DNA from: PALSA-612 sp963755155
Lineage (GTDB): Bacteria > Actinomycetota > Thermoleophilia > Gaiellales > Gaiellaceae
Reading direction: 5' to 3'
DNA length: 64,000 nucleotides
Assembly: GCA_963755155.1 (NCBI GenBank)
Contig: CAVWIV010000017.1
Location: forward strand, 70,883-134,882
The notes beneath the pieces were generated by a model. That model ran no database searches, was not told where the DNA came from, and worked only from the letters and a program-made list of their open reading frames with translations. The translations under genes were made by a program, and so were the position numbers. Within the stretch, counting starts at the first letter, position 1, and every line of letters begins with the position of its first letter. Shown here one piece after another: positions 1 through 9,198 of the stretch.

Positions 1-332
1 ACGTCGTCGCCGGAACGACGATGGTCGAGAAGGATGCCGTAGGCGACCGCTTCTACCTCATCGCCACCGGAGAGATCGACGTGATGCGGGACGGCGCGAC
101 GATGAGCACGCTCGGCGCAGGCGAATACTTCGGGGAGATCGCGTTGCTCCACGACGTCCCGCGCACCGCAACCTGCACCGCTAGGACGGATGCGGAGATC
201 TACGCGCTCGGCCGTGACGTCTTCGTCGCGGCCGTGAGCGGCGATGCGCGCACGTCGGCCGCGGCCGAGATCGTCATGAGCCGCCGTCTCGACGAGCAAT
301 CACGCGTCGGCAACGGTCCGTGCGGCGAGTGA
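1..332 (+). CDS. Cyclic-nucleotide-binding domain, C-terminal end of a gene cut by the window edge
   Basis: The reading frame is open from base 3 and enters from the left, so the start is outside the window. The visible 110 residues are a cNMP-binding beta-roll: GDRFYLIATGEIDV, then LGAGEYFGEIALL and the phosphate-binding segment DVPRTATCTA. This is the classic PBC signature (GE-x-ALL-x-PRTAT). No helix-turn-helix follows the roll, so this is not a complete Crp-type regulator. In related actinobacteria this domain is often fused to the end of an MFS transporter or other membrane protein, which is a reasonable guess here but cannot be seen. The stop at 330-332 directly abuts tRNA-Leu on the other strand. 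Confidence 0.8.
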   Translation, partial: VVAGTTMVEKDAVGDRFYLIATGEIDVMRDGATMSTLGAGEYFGEIALLHDVPRTATCTARTDAEIYALGRDVFVAAVSGDARTSAAAEIVMSRRLDEQSRVGNGPCGE

Positions 333-418
333 TGCGGGCGAGAGGACTCGAACCTCTAAGGGCCGCGAGGCCCACCGGGACCTAAACCCGGCGCGTTTGC
401 CAATTCCGCCACGCCCGC
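333..418 (-). tRNA. tRNA-Leu (anticodon UAG)
   Basis: The minus strand folds as a class II tRNA: acceptor GCGGGCG/CGCCCGC, anticodon stem CCGGG/CCCGG with loop TTTAGGT (anticodon UAG, reading CUA), a long variable arm GGGCC/GGCCC typical of Leu, and a T-arm with TTCGAGT. The CCA tail is not encoded. Confidence 0.93.
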
Positions 419-486
419 GTCCAGCCAAGGCTAGCGTCAGTCTGGCGCAGAGATGTTACACATAGGTGCTACATTTCTCGGATACG

Positions 487-760
487 GTGGAAACGGTGAG
501 CGTGCGCGAGCTGCGGCAGCACCTGAGCCGCGTACCTGCGTCGAGTCGCGGCCGGCGAGCACTTGGTCGTGACCGAGCGAAGGCGACCCGTCGCCATGCT
601 CGGCCCGCTGCCCGAAGAGGACGACATCCTCGAGTACATGATCGCGACCGGAGAGGCGACCCGACCGGTCGGCGACCTGCTCGACCTCCCACCTCCGATC
701 CAGGCACCGGGGCGCCCGCTATCGGAGATCCTCGACGAGCTGCGTGAAGAGCGGCTCTAG
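487..760 (+). pseudogene. Phd/YefM-type antitoxin, frameshifted
   Basis: Frame 1 from GTG 487 reads VETVSVRELRQHLSR, the usual N-terminus of Phd/YefM antitoxins. The rest of the family pattern (YLRRVAAGEHLVVTERRRPV) continues in frame 2 from about 533 to the stop at 760. Removing one base at about 529-532 joins them into a normal protein of about 90 residues. The N-terminal part would be the DNA-binding, autorepressing domain and the acidic C-terminus would bind and neutralise the toxin. It overlaps the PIN gene by 17 bases, the standard antitoxin-toxin arrangement. The shift may be a base-calling insertion rather than a real mutation, because 15 other genes here show the same kind of defect. 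Confidence 0.72.
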
Positions 761-1150
761 CATCGCGTACGTCGAACCCTCGGCGCTCGTCAAGCTCGTT
801 CTCGACGAGGACGAGAGCCATGCCCTGAGGAGCGCGCTCGAGTCCTGGCCGCGGCTGGCGACGAGCCGGCTGTCGGTCGTCGAGGTGATTCGCGCGGTAC
901 GACGGCGAAGCGAGACGGCCACGCCGCTGGCGCGCGCGGTGCTCACACGGGTCTCGCTTCGTCGCGATCGGCGATCGCCTCCTCATGGGCGCAGCCTTCG
1001 TCAACCCCGCCGACTCTCCGATCCGCCGACGCGATCCACCTTGCAACCGCTCTCTCGGCTCGGACCGGCACTGGAGGCTTTCGTCAGCTACGACGTGCGG
1101 CAACTCGAGGCGGCGACCGCGCTCGGGCTGCCCGTTCCGTCACCTCCTGA
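744..1150 (+). pseudogene. PIN-domain (VapC-like) toxin, three frameshifts
   Basis: The sequence begins at GTG 744 with IAYVEPSALVKLVLDE, the first acidic motif of PIN-domain ribonucleases in a slightly divergent form. The later motifs DAIHLATAL and AFVSYDVRQLEAA are the conserved third and fourth PIN motifs, but they lie in different frames. Deleting one base at about 957, 1014 and 1058 gives a continuous PIN protein of roughly 130 residues. After repair the frame has no stop before the convergent cupin gene, so the true end is uncertain; family similarity ends near 1150. With the upstream antitoxin it forms a type II toxin-antitoxin module whose toxin would cleave RNA. As sequenced it is non-functional. 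Confidence 0.68.
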
Positions 1151-1154
1151 GGCG

Positions 1155-1541
1155 TTACCTCTCCCAGTCCCCCACCTCGTACGCCTTGCCTGGCGTTCCG
1201 CCGACGACGATGAGGGTCGTCGGCGACTCGGTCGCCTCGAACTTCCGGCGCACCGGGCCTTCGACGGCGACCGCGCTGCCGGCCGGCACATCCACCTGCT
1301 CCCCGTCGAGCGTCGCCACCGCGGCGCCGCGCTGGATGACGTAGAGCTCCTGCTCGCCGGAGCCGCCGTGCTCGTGCTCGGGGATGAGCACGTTGCCCGC
1401 ATCCTTCGTGACGGCGTTCACGCCGAACGCGGTGATGCCGAAGTGGTGGCGCATCGACTTCCACGTCGCGGGCCAGTCGGGCTTCACGGGCGGGATGTCG
1501 TCGATCGCTGCGGCCTTCCAGCCGTCTGCCTGCTGACCCAC
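1155..1541 (-). CDS. Cupin-domain protein
   Basis: A small single-domain cupin of 128 residues. Motif 1 is the stretch IPEHEHGGSGEQELYVIQRG, with metal-ligand-type histidines and glutamate, followed by VDVPAGSAVAVEGP in motif 2. The substrate cannot be deduced; such proteins range from dioxygenases to sugar isomerases and sensors. An ATG lies further upstream at 1571, only two bases from the divergent MFS start, but GTG 1541 has a strong ribosome-binding site GAGGAGG five bases before it and is the better start. It is convergent with the broken PIN gene on its left. Confidence 0.78.
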   Translation of the reverse strand: MGQQADGWKAAAIDDIPPVKPDWPATWKSMRHHFGITAFGVNAVTKDAGNVLIPEHEHGGSGEQELYVIQRGAAVATLDGEQVDVPAGSAVAVEGPVRRKFEATESPTTLIVVGGTPGKAYEVGDWER

Positions 1542-1573
1542 GGATACCTCCTCGTCGTAGGGTTCGGCCAAGC

Positions 1574-3072
1574 ATGACGGACGACACGCGGAAGCGCCTC
1601 GTGCTCGTGGCGACGGTGATCGGCTCGTCGATGGCGTTCCTCGACGCTTTCGTCGTCAACGTCGCGCTGCCGACAATCGATGAGGAGCTCGGGCTCGGAC
1701 TGACGGGCGAGCAGTGGATCTTCCTCAGCTACTCGCTCGCTCTGGCGGCGCTCTACCTGCCGGCCGGCGCGCTCGGCGACCGCTACGGCTACGCGAACAC
1801 GTTCGTCATCGGCGTGGCGGGCTTTGCGGCTGCATCCGTGCTCGCCGGTGTTGCGCCGACGAGCGAGGTGCTGATCGCGGCGCAGGGCGATCCAGGGGAT
1901 CTTCGGCGCACTGCTGACTCCGAGCAGCCTCGCGCTGCTGCGCGCGACGTACAAGGACGACGCGGGACGAGCCATCGGCGCGTGGACGGCCTGGACGAGC
2001 ATCGCGACCGCAGCGGGCCCTGTGGTCGGCGGCGCCATCGTCGAGGCCCTCTCGTGGCGCGTGATCTTTCTCCTGAACATCCCGCTCGCCATCGTGACCG
2101 TGGTCCTGGCGCTCGTCTCGCGCGACGTGTGCCGGACGGAGCTGCGACACCGGCATCTCGACGTGTACGGGGCGGTGCTGGGGGCGATCGCCGTCGGCGC
2201 GCTCGTCTGGGCGCTCGTGGAGGGGCCGGAGAGCGGCTTCGGGAGCACGACGGTCGTCGGGGGCTTCGTGCTGGCGGGAGTGGCTTTCGCGGCGTTCATC
2301 TGGGTCGAGTCGCGCCTGGCCGAGCCGATGATGCCCCTGTCGCTCTTCCGCATCCGCGAGCTGTCGGTCGCGAACCTCGCGACGTTCTTCGTCTACGCGG
2401 CGCTGGGCGCTGCGCTCTTCTTCCTCGTGCTGTTCGCGCAGTCGGTGCTCGGCTACTCGCCGACCGAAGGCGGGGCTCGTCGTCATGCCGGTCAGCATCG
2501 TGCTGTGGCTGCTCGCAAGCCGTTTCGGCCGTGCCGCTGACCGGCTCGGCCCGCGCCTCTTCCTCGTCGGAGGTCCGGTGCTGATCGGGGTCGGCCTGGC
2601 GCTGCTCGGCCGCCTCGAGGCCGGCGCGAGCTACTGGGTGGAGTTCTTCCCCGGGCTGCTCGTCTTCTCGATCGGGCTGGCCGCAACCGTGCCAGCCATC
2701 ACCTCCACCGCGCTGAAGCAGGCGCCGGAGGGCTTGACCGGAATCGCCTCGGGCATCAACACGACGGTGTCGCGCGTCGGGCAGCTCGTGGCGGTCGCCG
2801 CGCTCGGCGTGGTCGTCTCGCTCGTCTACAGCGCCTCCGACGGCAACCCGTTCGAAATCGGCGAGCGAAGTGCCGCCGAGCTGGCGGAGGCGGCCGACGC
2901 GTTCCAGGCGGCGATGTGGGTCGCGGCCGGGCTCGCGTTCGCCGGCGCGCTCGTCAGCGGCCTGGGGCTGCCTCGGACGAGCTCGAAGCGAAGCGACCGA
3001 GCTCGCCGACGGCACTGCCGGAGCGCAGCCTCCCGGGTCTCGTCCCACTCGGTGAAGATCGCGAGCCGGTAG
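1574..3072 (+). CDS. MFS drug-efflux-type transporter (DHA2/EmrB family), two frameshifts
   Basis: Three frames together give one 14-helix-type major facilitator. Frame 2 reads SMAFLDAFVVNVALPTI and the motif-A-like LGDRYGYANTFVIG. Frame 3 continues with GGAIVEALSWRVIFLLNIPL, the diagnostic DHA2 segment. Frame 1 supplies the last helices from about 2485. Single-base deletions at about 1886 (cagggcg) and 2470 (gaaggcg) rejoin them. DHA2 members are proton-driven exporters of toxic organic compounds in the cytoplasmic membrane. The C-terminus is uncertain because the frame runs into the convergent ATP-grasp gene, overlapping it by more than 100 bases; another small indel near 3000 is possible. 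Confidence 0.78.
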
Positions 3073-4108
3073 CTCGCCGTGTCGTTCGTCCCCTGCTCCG
3101 AGAGCATGAGCCCGGGACGGACGAGGATCTCGAGATCGTCCTGCGGCTCGGGCACCGCCTTCACGAGCGCGTCTTCGAAGACCCGCACGACGTACGAGAT
3201 GGCGACGCCGCGCGGCGCACTGGCGTCCCAGCGCGGATCCTCGCCGCACGCGAGCGCGAACAGCACGTCGTAGGTCGGCCGGCCGTGGACTGCCTCGACG
3301 AGCGGGGAGAACTGCGAGGCGATCCGCGGGTTCAGCTCCACGATCTGGACCGGGCCGCTCTCGGGGACGAAGAACTCGATGTTGAAGAAGCAGGCGTCGA
3401 GGCCGTGCGCAGGCACGAGCAACTTCGCGAGCTCGGACAGCTCCTCCAGGCGAGCGGCCGGGAGCGCTGAGGGGTACTCGAAGCGCTCGAACGAGTTCGT
3501 GCCCGGGTACTTCACCGAGTCCGTGACGCCGATCACGGTGACCTCGCCCTCGTGCACGAAGCCTTCGAGCGTGACCTCGTCTCCTGCCACGAGCTCCTCG
3601 ACGAGGAAGCCGGCGGCGGCGTCCTGCGGCAGGCCGGCGAGGTCTGCGTATCGCTGTCGGTACGTGGAGTCCTCGACGACGCTCGCGAGCTCCGCCTCGG
3701 TGTCGACGCGCCGCGCCTCCTGCGACAACCTGCCCACGACCGGCTTCACCCACCACGGCGGAGGAAACGGCGGGACGCCGTCCGCGAGGACGAAGGCAGG
3801 GGTCGACTCGGGCGCGACTCGCCGCTGAATCGCGCGCGACGTCGGCTTGTGCTGGCACGAGACGATGGCGGCGGGCTCGAGGCCCCACGAGCCCGCGTCG
3901 CTCGGCAAGTTGAGCGGCAAGCAGCGCCGATCGATCTTTCGTCCCGACCACGCCGTCGGCCGGCATCTCGGCGAGCTCGTCGAGCAGCTCGCGTGGATCG
4001 GCGTCCACCGCATCGAGGTCCGGGCCCTTCGAGGCGGACGTCGAAGTGTGGAGACGAAGCCAAGCGGCGGTCCCGTTCCTGCGGACAGATTACGAGTACG
4101 CGCTGCAC
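2826..4108 (-). CDS. ATP-grasp ligase-like protein, two frameshifts
   Basis: Starting at GTG 4108 (VQRVLVICPQERDRR), the protein reads through three frames that rejoin after deleting one base at about 4021 and one at about 3880. The central part has ATP-grasp features: DGVVGTKDRSALLAA, the lysine motif WWVKPVVGRLSQ, VEELVAGDEVTLEGFVHEG, and the metal/ATP motif QIVELNPRIASQFSP. These match biotin carboxylase/carbamoyl-phosphate-synthase-like ATP-grasp enzymes that activate a carboxylate with ATP. The substrate is unknown. Recognisable similarity ends near 2985, while the formal stop is at 2826, inside the convergent MFS gene. It is divergent from egtB, 29 bases away, so a link to ergothioneine metabolism is possible but unproven. 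Confidence 0.75.
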
Positions 4109-4137
4109 CGAACACCCAATCTAGACTTCCCGACTTC

Positions 4138-5250
4138 ATGCCCGAAGCCGCCCAGGTCACGGCAGATGTGAGGGAGCGCATAGCCGTCGAGCTCGAGGCC
4201 GCGCGGGCGCGGACGACGGCGTTGCTCGAGCCGTTCTCCGAGGAGCAGCTGACGGAGCAGGTGTCTCCGCTCATGTCCCCGCTCGTGTGGGACCTCGCGC
4301 ACATCGGCCACTTCGAGGAGCTGTGGATCAGCCGGCGGCTCGGCGGCGCGCCGCCGATCCACCCGGACGCGGACGACACGTACGACGCGTTCGCCCACGA
4401 GCGCGAGGAGCGACCGTCGCTCGAGCTGCTCGACCCGCGCGCCGCCCGCTCGTACCTCGACGACGTGCGGACACGGTCGCTCGAGGTGCTCGACGAGATC
4501 GAGCTCGATTCGGACGACCCGCTCCTCGCAGGCGGCTTCGCCTTCGGCCTCGTCGTCCAGCACGAGCAGCAGCACGTCGAGACGATGCTGCAGACGATCC
4601 AGCTGTCGGGCTGGGAGCACCCGGGAGGGTCGCCGGGCCCGATCACAGGCGACATGGGCGACGTCGCCGTCGAGGCAGGGTCGTTCGTGATGGGCGGCGA
4701 CGACGACTGGGCCTACGACAACGAGCGTCCCGCCCACGAGGCGGAGACCGGCGACTACAGGATCGACGTCGAGCCCGTCTGGAACGGCGACTATGCCGCC
4801 TTCCTCGCCGACGGCGGCTGGCCCGAGCCGCCGCTCTCGTGGGAGCGGGAGGGCGCGGCGTGGATGCGACGCCGCTTCGGACGGCTCGAGCCCGTGCCCC
4901 ACTTCGAGCCCGTCCAGCACGTCTCGTGGGACGAGGCGAACGCGTACGCAAGGTGGGCCGGCAAGCGCCTGCCGACCGAGGCCGAGTGGGAGCGCGCGGC
5001 GAAGCTCGGCGTCCTCGACGGGCTCGGCAAGGTCTGGGAGTGGACGTCGTCGGACTTCACCGGCTACCCGGGCTTCCGGGCGTTCCCGTACCCGGAGTAC
5101 TCCGAGGTGTTCTTCGGCTCCGAGCACAAGGTGCTCCGCGGTGCGTCGTGGGCGACGAGCGAGACGGTGGCCCGCGTGACGTTTCGCAACTGGGACTTCC
5201 CCGTCCGCCGGCAGATCTTCGCGGGCTTCCGCTGCGCGGTCGACGCATGA
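4138..5250 (+). CDS. egtB: Ergothioneine biosynthesis protein EgtB (iron-dependent sulfoxide synthase)
   Basis: 370 residues with the two EgtB domains. The N-terminal DinB-like four-helix domain carries the three-histidine iron site: H55 in WDLAHIGHFEE, and H142 and H146 in QHEQQHVETML. The C-terminal formylglycine-generating-enzyme-like domain starts at about residue 180 (VEAGSFVMGG) and ends with VLRGASWAT and FAGFRCAVDA. EgtB oxidatively joins hercynine to gamma-glutamylcysteine or cysteine, giving the sulfoxide precursor of ergothioneine. Compared with mycobacterial EgtB the FGE domain is slightly shorter. TAGACT lies ten bases before the ATG, suggesting a leaderless transcript. The stop overlaps egtD (ATGA). 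No egtC is nearby. Confidence 0.93.
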   Translation: MPEAAQVTADVRERIAVELEAARARTTALLEPFSEEQLTEQVSPLMSPLVWDLAHIGHFEELWISRRLGGAPPIHPDADDTYDAFAHEREERPSLELLDPRAARSYLDDVRTRSLEVLDEIELDSDDPLLAGGFAFGLVVQHEQQHVETMLQTIQLSGWEHPGGSPGPITGDMGDVAVEAGSFVMGGDDDWAYDNERPAHEAETGDYRIDVEPVWNGDYAAFLADGGWPEPPLSWEREGAAWMRRRFGRLEPVPHFEPVQHVSWDEANAYARWAGKRLPTEAEWERAAKLGVLDGLGKVWEWTSSDFTGYPGFRAFPYPEYSEVFFGSEHKVLRGASWATSETVARVTFRNWDFPVRRQIFAGFRCAVDA

Positions 5251-6245
5251 CTGACGGCGCCGCCCCGGCGACGCTGCAGGTCGATGTCTATCTAACGCCA
5301 GAGGACCGCCTTCAGGCCCTGCGAGAGGACGTCCGCCGGGGCCTCACGTCGACGCCGAAGGAACTGCCCCCGAAGTGGTTCTACGACGAGCGCGGCTCGG
5401 CGCTCTTCGACGAGATCACGCGGCTGCCCGAGTATTACCTCACCGGGCGCGAGCGGGTCATCCTCGCCGAGCGAGCCGACGACGTCGCGACGCTGACGGC
5501 GGCGAACACGCTCGTGGAGCCCGGCTCCGGGTCGTCCGAGAAGACGCGACTCCTACTCGACGCGATGGTTGAGGCCGGGCATCTCCGGCGGTTCGTGCCG
5601 TTCGACGTCTCCGAGCAGGCTCTCCGGGAGGCCGCGGCGGCGATCGCCGAGGAATACCCGGGGATCGAGGTGCACGGCGTCGTTGGTGACTTCGAACGCA
5701 ACCTCGTGTGGCTGCCGGAGGGCAGGCGGCGGCTCTTCGCGTTCCTCGGCTCGTCGATCGGCAACCTCACAGGTGAGCAGCGCGCGGGCTTTCTCTCGGC
5801 CCTTCACGGGCTGCTCGGCCCCGGCGAGGCCTTGCTGCTCGGCGCCGATCTCGTCAAGGACCCGGCGAGGCTCGAGGCGGCGTACAACGACTCGCGCGGC
5901 GTGACGGCGGAGTTCAACCGCAACGTCCTGCACGTGATCAACGGCGAGCTCGGCGGCAACTTCGATGTCGAGCGCTTCGAGCACGTCGCACGTTGGGACG
6001 CGGAGAACGAGTGGATCGAGATGTTGCTCCGGTCCGACGCCGGCCAGCGCGTGCGCATCGCCGCTCTCGACCTCGAGGTCGAGATCGCGGCGGGCGAGGA
6101 GATTCGCACGGAGATCTCCGACAAGTTCCGCCGGGAGGGATTGCAGGCCGAGCTTGACAGCGCGGGGTTCGACCTGGCCGAGTGGTGGGAGGATCCGGCC
6201 GGCGACTTCGCCCTCTCGCTTTCGTTCTCGGCGGCCGGACGATGA
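5247..6245 (+). CDS. egtD: L-histidine N(alpha)-methyltransferase EgtD
   Basis: 332 residues of the Methyltransf_33 family. EgtD trimethylates histidine with three S-adenosylmethionines to form hercynine, the first step of ergothioneine synthesis. Characteristic stretches: PPKWFYDERGSALFDEIT, PEYYLTGRE, VEPGSGSSEKT (the SAM-binding loop), FLGSSIGNLT and LGADLVKDPARLEAAYND. The ATG overlaps the egtB stop by four bases, and the stop overlaps the next start in the same ATGA manner, indicating a translationally coupled operon egtB-egtD-flavoprotein. Confidence 0.95.
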   Translation: MTDGAAPATLQVDVYLTPEDRLQALREDVRRGLTSTPKELPPKWFYDERGSALFDEITRLPEYYLTGRERVILAERADDVATLTAANTLVEPGSGSSEKTRLLLDAMVEAGHLRRFVPFDVSEQALREAAAAIAEEYPGIEVHGVVGDFERNLVWLPEGRRRLFAFLGSSIGNLTGEQRAGFLSALHGLLGPGEALLLGADLVKDPARLEAAYNDSRGVTAEFNRNVLHVINGELGGNFDVERFEHVARWDAENEWIEMLLRSDAGQRVRIAALDLEVEIAAGEEIRTEISDKFRREGLQAELDSAGFDLAEWWEDPAGDFALSLSFSAAGR

Positions 6246-7573
6246 CGCGAATCGTCGTGCTCGGCGGAGGCTCCGCCGGTGAAGCGTTCGTCGGCGCGCT
6301 GAGCCGGCTCGAGGGCGAGTTCGAGCTGACCCTCGTCGAGCGCGCGCTCGTGGGGGGCGAGTGCACGTACTGGGCGTGCATGCCGTCGAAGACGCTGCTC
6401 AGAGCGCCGGAGCTGCTCGCCGCCGCGAGGCAGGCGCCGGGCGCGGCCGAAGCTGCGTCGGGAGCGCTCGACCTCGAGCGCGTCTTCTGGTGGCGCGACC
6501 AGGTCGTCGACGGGTACGAGGACGAAGGGCACGGTGAGTGGCTTGCGGACCGCGATGCCGATCTCATCCGCGGCGACGCGACGGTGAAGGCGGCCGGCGT
6601 CCTCGACGTCGGCGGGCGGGAGCTCGAGTACGACAAGCTCGTCATCGCCACAGGGTCGCGTCCTGCGCTGCCGCCGATCGACGGGCTCGCGGACGCGCCC
6701 CACTGGACGACGGCGAACGCCACCGCGTCGAGCGTCGTTCCCGAGTCGCTCGTGGTCGTCGGCGGCGGAGCCTCAGGTGTCGAGCTCGCGCAGCTCTACC
6801 AGCGGCTGGGCTCGCACGTGACGATCGTCCAGCGCAGCCGGCTGCTGACGAAGATGGCCGAGGAGGCCGCTTCGCTCCTGCAGGAGCGGCTCGAGGACGA
6901 CGGAGTGCGCGTTCGATGCGGCGCCGGCGTCTCCCGGGTCGACGTCTCGGACCCAGGGGTGACGGTGAGCCTCGACGACGGCGAGACGATCGAATGCGAG
7001 CGGCTGCTCGTCGCCGCTGGCCGCACGCCCACCATCGACGGGCTCGGCCTCGAGCGGATCGGCGTCGAGGTCGGCAGGAGCGGCATCGTCGTCGACGAGT
7101 ACCTCGCTGCAGCCGAGAACGTCTGGGCGATCGGCGACGTGACCGGCATCTCGCTCTTCACGCACGTCGCGAAGTACCAGGCACGGGTTGCGGCGTCGAA
7201 CGTCGCCGGCGTGCCGCGGGCTGCCGACTACCGCGCCATACCGGCAGTGGTGTTCACGGACCCGCAGGTGGCGCAGGTGGGCACGGTCGAAGGAGACGGG
7301 CTCGTAAGCGCTTCGTGGGAGACGAACCGGACGTCGCGGTCTTCGACATACGAGCGACCGAAGCGGTCCGGCTTCGTGAGGCTCTTCGCCGATCCCATGC
7401 GCCGCGTCGTTGTCGGCGCCGTCGCCGTTGGCCCGGAGGCAGGCGAATGGCTCCAGCAGGCGACGCTCGCCATCCGCGCCGAGGTGCCCGTCGATGTCCT
7501 CCGCGACACCATTCAGCCTTTCCCGACGTTCTCCGAAGCGCTCTCCTTCGCCGCCCGCGACCTGCCTCTTTAG
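6242..7573 (+). CDS. FAD-dependent pyridine nucleotide-disulfide oxidoreductase
   Basis: 443 residues, class I flavin disulfide reductase fold: N-terminal FAD site VVLGGGSAGEAF, a CxxxxC redox pair (Cys41 and Cys46 in GGECTYWACMPSK), an NAD(P) site VVVGGGASGVELAQ and the FAD motif VWAIGDVTG. In glutathione, mycothione and dihydrolipoamide enzymes the C-terminal dimerisation domain supplies a catalytic His in HPTLSE; here the equivalent reads QPFPTFSEAL, so that His is missing. This places it among the mercuric-reductase-like or quinone-reductase-like members of unknown substrate. Translational coupling to egtD suggests a role connected to ergothioneine, for example reduction of an oxidised form, but this is inference. 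Confidence 0.85.
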   Translation: MTRIVVLGGGSAGEAFVGALSRLEGEFELTLVERALVGGECTYWACMPSKTLLRAPELLAAARQAPGAAEAASGALDLERVFWWRDQVVDGYEDEGHGEWLADRDADLIRGDATVKAAGVLDVGGRELEYDKLVIATGSRPALPPIDGLADAPHWTTANATASSVVPESLVVVGGGASGVELAQLYQRLGSHVTIVQRSRLLTKMAEEAASLLQERLEDDGVRVRCGAGVSRVDVSDPGVTVSLDDGETIECERLLVAAGRTPTIDGLGLERIGVEVGRSGIVVDEYLAAAENVWAIGDVTGISLFTHVAKYQARVAASNVAGVPRAADYRAIPAVVFTDPQVAQVGTVEGDGLVSASWETNRTSRSSTYERPKRSGFVRLFADPMRRVVVGAVAVGPEAGEWLQQATLAIRAEVPVDVLRDTIQPFPTFSEALSFAARDLPL

Positions 7574-8205
7574 CCGCCGAGTAGCGCACGAACCTCGTCG
7601 TCCGAGACCTCGGCGAAGTCTTCGTACGAGAGGCCGACGGCGTAGAACGGGTGCGGCTGCCGTAGGCAGACGACCTCGTCGGCAACATCGTCGAGGAGCT
7701 CACAGGTCTGCCTCGGCGCCGTCGGCACAGCAACGACAACCCGGCCCGCACCCAGCGACCGCAGCGCTTGCACGGCAGCAAGCATCGTCGAGCCGGTGGC
7801 GAGGCCGTCGTCGACGACGAGGACCGCCTTGCCGGAGACGTCGGGCGCCGCGTGGTTGCCGCGGTAGAGCGCCTCACGCCGCTCGAGCTCGACGCGCTCT
7901 CGCGCGACCGCGTCGTCCACGAGTGCCTGGGACACGCCGGTCTGGTCGAGGAGGGCCTCGTTGAGCACGCGCACCCCGCCGCTCGCGATGGCGCCCATGG
8001 CGAGCTCGCTCTGTCCCGGGAAGCCAAGCTTCCGGACGACGAGAACGTCGAGCGGCGCGTCGAGCCGACCGGCGACTTCACGACCGACGACCACGCCGCC
8101 GCGCGGCAGACCCAGCACGAGCACGTCTTGCCGCCCCGCGTAACGCTCGGCCAGCCGTTCGCCGAGCTCGCGGCCGGCCTCGGCGCGGTCGCGGAATCGC
8201 GGCAC
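7570..8205 (-). CDS. Phosphoribosyltransferase-domain protein
   Basis: 211 residues. The PRPP-binding motif VLVVDDGLATGSTM (two acidic residues followed by a TGST loop) defines a type I phosphoribosyltransferase fold; LGLPRGGVVVGREVA supplies the upstream PPi loop. Proteins of this subfamily are annotated as putative phosphoribosyl transferases and are not assigned to a particular base; they often accompany dienelactone hydrolase or stress genes. It is convergent with the flavoprotein (stops overlap by three bases) and followed after two bases by the LLM oxidoreductase on its 5-prime side. Confidence 0.85.
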   Translation of the reverse strand: MPRFRDRAEAGRELGERLAERYAGRQDVLVLGLPRGGVVVGREVAGRLDAPLDVLVVRKLGFPGQSELAMGAIASGGVRVLNEALLDQTGVSQALVDDAVARERVELERREALYRGNHAAPDVSGKAVLVVDDGLATGSTMLAAVQALRSLGAGRVVVAVPTAPRQTCELLDDVADEVVCLRQPHPFYAVGLSYEDFAEVSDDEVRALLGG

Positions 8206-8207
8206 GG

Positions 8208-9165
8208 CTATCCCGCGAGCGCAGGCAGGACGGCGTCGCCGATGAGCTCGACCATCTCCGTGTCGCCGTGCACGAGATGCTGGAGATAGACCCGCTCGAC
8301 ACCTGCCTCTCCCAGCGCCCGAAGCCGCTCGACGATCTCGTCAGGCGTGCCCGCCACCCATCGCTCCCGCCGCTCGCCGAGCACCGCCTCCGGGTCCTCG
8401 TCACCGGATCCGAAGACCGCGAGCACGCCGCGAACGCGCTCCAGGACCTGCGCCCGGTCCTCCCCCACCACGCAGGTAGCCATCAGCGTCAGCGGCAACG
8501 TCGCGGGATCCCGCCCGGCCGCCTCGCATGCCTCGACCAGCACCGATTTCCGTTCCCGGCAGTCGTCGATCGACGCTGCGAGCGTGTTGTACTCGTCGGC
8601 GAGCCGGACCGCGAGCGCGACCGACCGTGGCTTGGCGTTGCCGCCGAGGATGAGCGGCGGTCGCGGCTGTTGCAGGGGCCGAGGCAGCGCCGGGCAGTCG
8701 TCGAGCTGGTAGTGCTTGCCCGCGAACGTCACGGAGTCCTCGGTCCACAGGCGGTGGACGATCTCCAGCTGCTCCTCGAGCAGCTCCATGCGCGCGCCGA
8801 GCGACGGGAAGTCGAACCCGTAGGCCGCGTGCTCTCCCTCGTTCCACCCGGCGCCGAGCCCCAGCTCGAGGCGGCCGCCCGACACGTGGTCGATCGTCGC
8901 CGCCGACTTCGCGAGCACCGACGGGTGACGAAAGGTGACCGGCGAGACGAGCGTGCCCAGCCGGATCCGCTCGGTCGTGACAGCCAGCGCCGCCAGCGTC
9001 GCGAGTGCGTCGAGCGACGATCGCTCGCGCTCTCCCGACGACGGAGAGGTAGTGGTCGGACCGAAACAGCCCCTCGAGACCGCTCCGCTCGCAGGCGTCG
9101 GCAAGCGCCAGCCACTCGTCCCACGTGACGCCCTCCTGTCCCTCGACCATCAGGCACAGCCGCAT
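8208..9165 (-). CDS. LLM-class (luciferase-like) F420-type oxidoreductase, frameshifted
   Basis: The N-terminus MRLCLMVEGQEGVTWDEWLA is in one frame and the remainder from ERERSSLDALATLAAL in another; deleting one G at about 9035 fuses them to about 318 residues. The body shows family hallmarks: LGTLVSPVTFRHPSVLAKSA, ATIDHVSGGRLELGLGAGWN, PRPPLILGGNA and a C-terminal EIVERLRALGEAGV. Luciferase-like monooxygenases use FMN or the deazaflavin F420; the N-terminal pattern fits F420-dependent actinobacterial enzymes. The substrate is unknown. ATG 9165 was chosen to match the usual N-terminus; further ATGs lie at 9177 and 9180. Confidence 0.82.
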
Positions 9166-9198
9166 CGCTCTACGCATCATGACGCTACGATCGCGCTC

